The notes under the pieces: model-generated | Database searches by the model: none | What the model saw: only the letters and a program-made list of their open reading frames with translations | What the model was told of the DNA's origin: nothing | Assembly: GCA_026724425.1 (NCBI GenBank) | Contig: JAIUCV010000005.1 | Coordinates: 39,343,784 to 39,407,783 of the forward strand | Length of the DNA: 64,000 bases | Source: Erythrophleum ivorense | Taxonomy: Eukaryota; Streptophyta; Magnoliopsida; Fabales; Fabaceae | Direction: 5' to 3' | Part shown: positions 59,121 to 64,000 of the stretch, piece after piece | How positions within the stretch are numbered: position 1 is the first letter of the stretch | How the letters are laid out: every line of letters begins with the position of its first letter | Made by a program: the position numbers and the translations under genes

Positions 59121-61920
59121 TAGCATGATTAGTAATCATAAATCAAGGTCTAAAGTCATTATGATTAATTAAAATAGGAGAAAGTGAGAAATTTGAACCT
59201 TGATATCATTAGGGTCATTAGTTAAACAACCACAACTAATCAAGTCAATAAGTGATCATAGTTATCATTTAAGATTTTAGATTCGTCTTGCTATTGATTT
59301 CAACTCACAAAACCTCATATAAAAACTCCCAAGTCATTGCACAACATTAACATAGTGAGATTCAAGGTTTATAAGTCAAAAATAAGAGTTTAAGAACCTT
59401 TGCTATGAATTAGACCTTCCCCGCCACAGCTAAATTGATTACTGGAACCTTAAAACCAAGTTTCGCATCTTAGGTTGCAACCTAAGGTTTTCATATTGTG
59501 ATAAAGTTGCCTTTAGGTTCAACTTCTCACATTTTAGCAGATCTCTACAACGAGCCTATGTGGCGCTACTACAGAAAGACACCCTGGAACCTACTGTAGC
59601 AAATTTCCAGATTCGCGCTGTGACAAAACTAGCTACTGGGACACTCATAACTTAATTTCCTCAACTTGTGCTGCAACAGAACATGTTGTGCCATGGTGAA
59701 TTTATTCTCTGTTATCCTCTCTAACCAACATTTTTGTTTTGTGACACAGTGCTCCTCACCTCTGCCTGATACCTGGCTGCAGCTTAACTCTTCTTGGCCA
59801 CGGTGTGACCTTCTTCTGCACTATTTCTCTTTAAGTTTAGTCCCATACACTCCAACTCTCTCTCTAGTAACCATCTAAAGCCACTCTACCTTAATTTGTG
59901 AGGCTCTAATGGCCTTCATCTACCTGGTTTACCTAACATACCTATCATTATCAACTCAAGACTTAAGGGTTGATTCTTACTAATTAAACTATTATGCATC
60001 AATAAATTTATGAAGTATTGACAGCAACAAGATCCATAAATAACTAATATTATCATTCATGGAGATATAAAAGCATACTCTTAGAAGTCATGTCGCACAT
60101 TCATACTAAGTAGGTTCCATATTAGATATAAATAAGTACATACACCATATACCATATTTGTATAAGGCCTAACTCCCTATTAGATACATCATAGGTTAAT
60201 AAAATACAAAATACCTACACTTGACAATATGATTATATGATGATGATGCTCTACAAAAGAATAACAAAAATTAGCATTTATCTTAAATTAGATCCATCCA
60301 AGTGCAGAACTTCCCATATATGGTCTTAACTCATGGATGTTTATCCACTTACTTCCTTTTATCCTTACTCGAAAGACTTTCACCTGAAACAGTTAGCCTA
60401 TGAAACAGGATGAGATGTAAATCTCAGTAACCAAAGGCAAATTCCATTCATATATTCTAATTTAATTAACATATATGCAATTAATCAAATAAGCATAAGA
60501 AATAATAGTCATATCAGCAAATGAAACAATTGTGCTATCAGTAACTACTATCGCATACTAGCAATCACATATCCACATGTTAAAGGCCATTAATACTGGG
60601 AGAGACCCGTCCATGGCACCAACTTCCCAATGAGCACAACCTGGGCTCAATGAATATAAGGGTCTGATCACAACCTGGTGCTCGATCGAAGCACAATACA
60701 TGAGTGGCAGCCACACAATAGCTCCACCATGGACTCATAACGTCCATACACAAAATATCATATAGCCAATCATTTATTATGCATTTCAAGATCATACATG
60801 TACAGTAGATATAGAATTAAAGTAGACATATGCATGGAATTAATATTAACCTCGGTTACCTCACTTGTAGCCAATTCCTTGAAAGTGAATAACAATGCTA
60901 CTTAGCCTATGAACACAAAATTAGACCATTACCATTCCTACTCATCAATTTATAGTAGCAAACAGGTACCCAAGGAATTAAAATACTAATAACTAACTAG
61001 AGAACACTTACCTAACCAGTATAAGTCTCCAATTTCGGATTTGATGTTTCTCCCACCAGTAACTTCAGAGTATCACCCTAAATCTTAAGCAAATTTATAC
61101 AAAATTAATACCTATACTACAAATCAACTATGGGGTCTTAAACTAGCAGAAAATACATCAAAATGATGAGTTTACACTTACCTAATATCCCTCCTAATTT
61201 CAACCTCTGAAAATCCTCCAAGAAAATATCAAATAATCCATATCAGATTTTGGGTGTAGTGAAACTGCTCCAAATGAAAAACCAATTGAGTCAAAATGAA
61301 GAGGAAGAGGAGAAGATTAAGTTATATAACATTTACCTTGACTGATTTTTACTCTAGAAGCGGGAGAAGATGGATTTATGCTATTAGCCCTAGCCTCTTC
61401 CTTTAAGATGCGAAAATAGACTTTTGTGTTCTACAATACAAGTGTTTGGCTTCCAATTTTTTAAAGTGTGGCTGCAAAATAAGGAATGTGACTGACTAGA
61501 TTAGGGTTTTAGATGAGTTTAGGCTTATTCAAAGGCCCAAATCCACATAGGGTTCATATTTTTGCTTGTTGGGCTAAACCTTAGAGATTGGGCTATAGAA
61601 TTTCTAAGATCTTAGCATAGTTTTGGGCTTCTAACTCATTAAACCAAATTGGGCCATTGCTACATGATCTCTCTTAGGTCAAGTCTCACAATAGAAGGTT
61701 GGGTCTGCACCTAAAATTGTTAGACCTCCATTAGTCTTTATCCATGACCTACTTAAATTAATTATGGGTTGATTAAGTTTTAACCCAATTGAATTTTAAA
61801 TCTACATTAATTATTTATTTTTTCATAAACTCCTATTCTCATAGTTTGCCTAATTATTCCATAATAATTATTCTTAATTAATCCAATCCACTATTAATAC
61901 CTTAATTTTAGGATGTTACA
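59121..61920 (-). mobile_element. Element H2: second copy of the H family, opposite orientation
   Basis: On the minus strand it starts TGTAACATCC at 61920 and follows element H throughout: GTGCAGACCCAA near 61710, the CTTCGATCG/GTGGCAGCCAC region near 60700, and the TATCCTTACTCGAAAG region near 60360. The terminal ~20 bases corresponding to H's GTTGTCACA end are missing at the left, so the duplication cannot be confirmed there (right flank TTAGG). Confidence 0.85.
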
Positions 61921-62310
61921 TTAGGGACTTTTGGCTTCACCTCACTTAATTTAAGAGATTTTTGGCACGATCTCACCCATTAAGAACCATCCACATTTTA
62001 AATGCATTGCAAGAAGCATAATGATATCAATTCATCAAATCAATGGCAATAGGCATGCTTTATGATTTAAACATATATATAAGCATTCAATGACAATTAA
62101 ATAATTAAGACAAGCATACAAGAATAGATGAAGAGCTACCTTTCTGAAGAATGCATAAAGTTCCTTTCTTAATTTTCTAATCCTTCTTCTCAGCCTCACA
62201 CACACACTTAGGAGAGACTTGATTTGCTTGGTCTAGACACATCCAACAAGACATAAACACATTAATGGAATTATCTCTAGCCTCACATAAGCCTTATATA
62301 ATGCCTGGTA

Positions 62311-63999
62311 TGTTGTAAAAACACCAAAACAGGCCGGTTTAAAAAGAAAGTCCCTTGAGATGAGTGATTCAGAGCCAAATAAAATTTGGATAAAATTTTA
62401 AATAATATAAAATGAGAATTTGAGTCTTGAGTTGCCCAAAAATCGGGATCGGAGTGATTTGAAAAATTTGTCGAAAGGCCAGTAACATTTTTGTAAATAA
62501 GTGTAATTTTGGAAAAACACCTAGGATGGCTTTTTAAATGAAAATTTTGAGTTGTACAGGGTTCTCAGAGGCCTCAAAAATTATAGGAAGCCCCGGGACT
62601 GGTAAAACCCCTCCGGCATACTCTTTCGACGTCAATTGATCTGAACTTTAACTGGTTAGTTCGGGAAGGTTTTAGCTCTGATTTGAGTGGTTCCAAAGAT
62701 ATTTTATTAAATTGGGAACCTAAATTTTATAATGGAAAAGACGATTCTCGAAAAGGAGCTAAAACGAGCCTAAAACGGAAATGCCACCTGCAAGGGATGA
62801 AATTGTCATTTTTTTGGAACAATTCTCTCTTAATTCCCCTTTATATATGGTGTCGCATGCTTGGATCTCCTTAATCGACTTGTTGCAACATCCAAACCAG
62901 AGAGGAGAACTAAGGAGAAGGATGTACAAGAGGACCCAAGAAGGCTGAAGGAAAAGGCTAAAGCAAGGTGAGAAAGTTTAGGATTTTCATGCTTCTTCCT
63001 CTTGAAACTTCATTTTCCTCTTCTTGCTCTATCTTTCAATGGTTTTAATGAAGTTTTGGTGCTGGTTTAGGATCAGAACAAAGGAGATAAATTTGAAATT
63101 CAAAGAGGAGGATGAGGGAAGAGAAAGAACTCTTGAAGAAGGCTTGATTTAAGGTAAATTCTTGACTTTCCATCACCTCTCCTTCTTGTTCTCTTAGTGT
63201 GTGTGTGTTCGGTCAAACCAGAGCCATGAGAGGGTAGGAGATTTTATTTTGAAATAAGAGAAAATTAAGAGTTTTAGACCATGGGGAGTTGGGAAATATC
63301 AACAAATTGCATGGAAAACTAATGAAAGGCAAGTTAGGAAAATGTAGGGTTCTTGAACATAATCTGAAATCTGGTTTGATTCAAGAATTTCCTAGCATAT
63401 GTGAGTATTTTTTTGAGTTTCTAAGACTCCTAGGGAGCCTCCCAAGTGCCCCATCCATTAAGAAAAAAATTTCAAACTCCATGGGTCCTTAATGAAGGCA
63501 TATTTTTGCCAAGACCCATAGAGATAGCTAAGGGATGTTTTAAATTGTCCTAAACTTGATTTAGGACTTTATATGATAAAAGAAGATAGGAGAAACCCTT
63601 GGAAAAAATTTAAAAGTTTTAAGTTAGGAGATGAGGCAATGACTTCCATAATGTAACCTTATAAAGCAACATATACCTAGGTTTGTGAAAGTGAGTGTGT
63701 GATGGCTCCAAGGATCTTAAATGAGGTCAAAAGGCCTAAATATGGTAAGAGAATGGAACTAAGAATTTTAATTATGGTAATTGCTACATTAGGTCATTAA
63801 TGGAATTATATTGTGACAAATAAAATAAAGTGTATTCTTAAGAATAAGTTGGATGTCATAGCTTGTTCTAAGCATATAATTGAGTGTTGTTTATTATGAA
63901 TAGGCCAAGGAAATCTAACCTCACCTCATTATATTTATGGAACCAAAAAGGAGAAAGAACAAGTAAAGTAAAGCTTGAATTTTCACCAAGGTAGCTCTC
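62311..63999 (+). mobile_element. Element D: 5' half of an A/B-family element, cut by the window end
   Basis: It starts TGTTGTAAAAACACC after TGGTA and follows B at a nearly constant offset to the last base (AAGGTAGCTCTCC at 63988 matching AAAGGTAGCTCTTC at about 18706). A TATA-like TTTATATATGG lies near 62840; donor-like GCAAGGTGAG at 62963 and TTAAGGTAAA at 63150. More GC-rich than other copies, so perhaps younger or a different subfamily. Confidence 0.8.
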
Positions 64000-64000
64000 C

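Larger units (their letters stand above)
57696..62310 (-). mobile_element. Element I: A/B-family element split by H2 and by D
   Basis: It starts TGTCATACC at 57696 after ATAAG and parallels element F (TTAGTAGCAGAAAT near 57772, ATTCATATCTTGAGCTAGAGA near 57990, 31-bp array from 59040). The array is cut by H2 (59121-61920) and resumes at 61921. From 62311 the sequence is element D in the opposite direction. The other end and its duplication lie outside the window. Confidence 0.75.

Noticed and set aside
1..63999. CRISPR arrays, bacterial operons, tRNA or rRNA genes
   Set aside because: The DNA is plant nuclear; no regular spacer-repeat array, tRNA cloverleaf or rRNA block was recognised by eye. 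A tRNAscan run would be decisive.

Overview
The window is nuclear DNA from a flowering plant, almost certainly a eudicot. It is about two-thirds A+T, its one intact gene has GT-AG introns, and almost everything else is nested retrotransposon and DNA-transposon debris. I cannot name the species.

**Gene.** The only intact gene is on the minus strand at 6087-2600. Its three exons join in frame to a protein of about 1015 residues, clearly a SMAX1-type member of the SMXL (Clp/HSP101-like) family. These nuclear repressors are destroyed by SCF-MAX2 after karrikin/KL perception by KAI2. The degenerate P-loop, Walker-B-like segment, FRGKT degradation motif and FDLN EAR motif can all be read. No other intact gene was found on either strand.

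**Layout.** 1-1060: degenerate tandem and direct repeats. 2600-6087: the SMAX1-like gene, with leader and promoter region to about 6660. 7341-7684: a foldback (MITE-like) element. About 9270-21470: a decayed minus-strand Ty1/Copia element (Copia-1), split by two ~3.4-kb TG...CA elements (A, B) and a 401-bp solo LTR. 22507-25410: a relic of a plant Transposase_24 gene, part of it tandemly duplicated. About 28600-30320: fragment E of the ~3.4-kb family. 31422 to about 48085: a second minus-strand Copia element (Copia-2) with both LTRs, PBS and PPT. It is split by element C, which is itself split by elements F and H. 49580-50066: a third Copia fragment (RNase H end), cut by a CACTA terminus at 50067. 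That is followed by subterminal repeats and a minus-strand TNP2 transposase relic (to about 52420). 57696-63999: element I, carrying nested H2 and D; D runs off the end.

**Main observation.** Seven copies (A, B, C, D, E, F, I) of one non-coding LTR-like family and two copies (H, H2) of another are present. Five-base target-site duplications can be read for A, B, F and H. None has a partner LTR or internal coding region here, so they behave as solo LTRs, or as long elements without coding capacity. Copies of the first family share a six-unit ~31-bp tandem array (four copies) and two splice-donor-like motifs about 180 bp apart (all five copies that cover that region). One copy also has a 22-bp-period array of GCTATAGC palindromes. 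Removing the insertions restores continuous Copia reading frames at several junctions, which gives the order of insertion.

All similarity statements come from reading the sequence and recalling family motifs. No alignment or database search was run.
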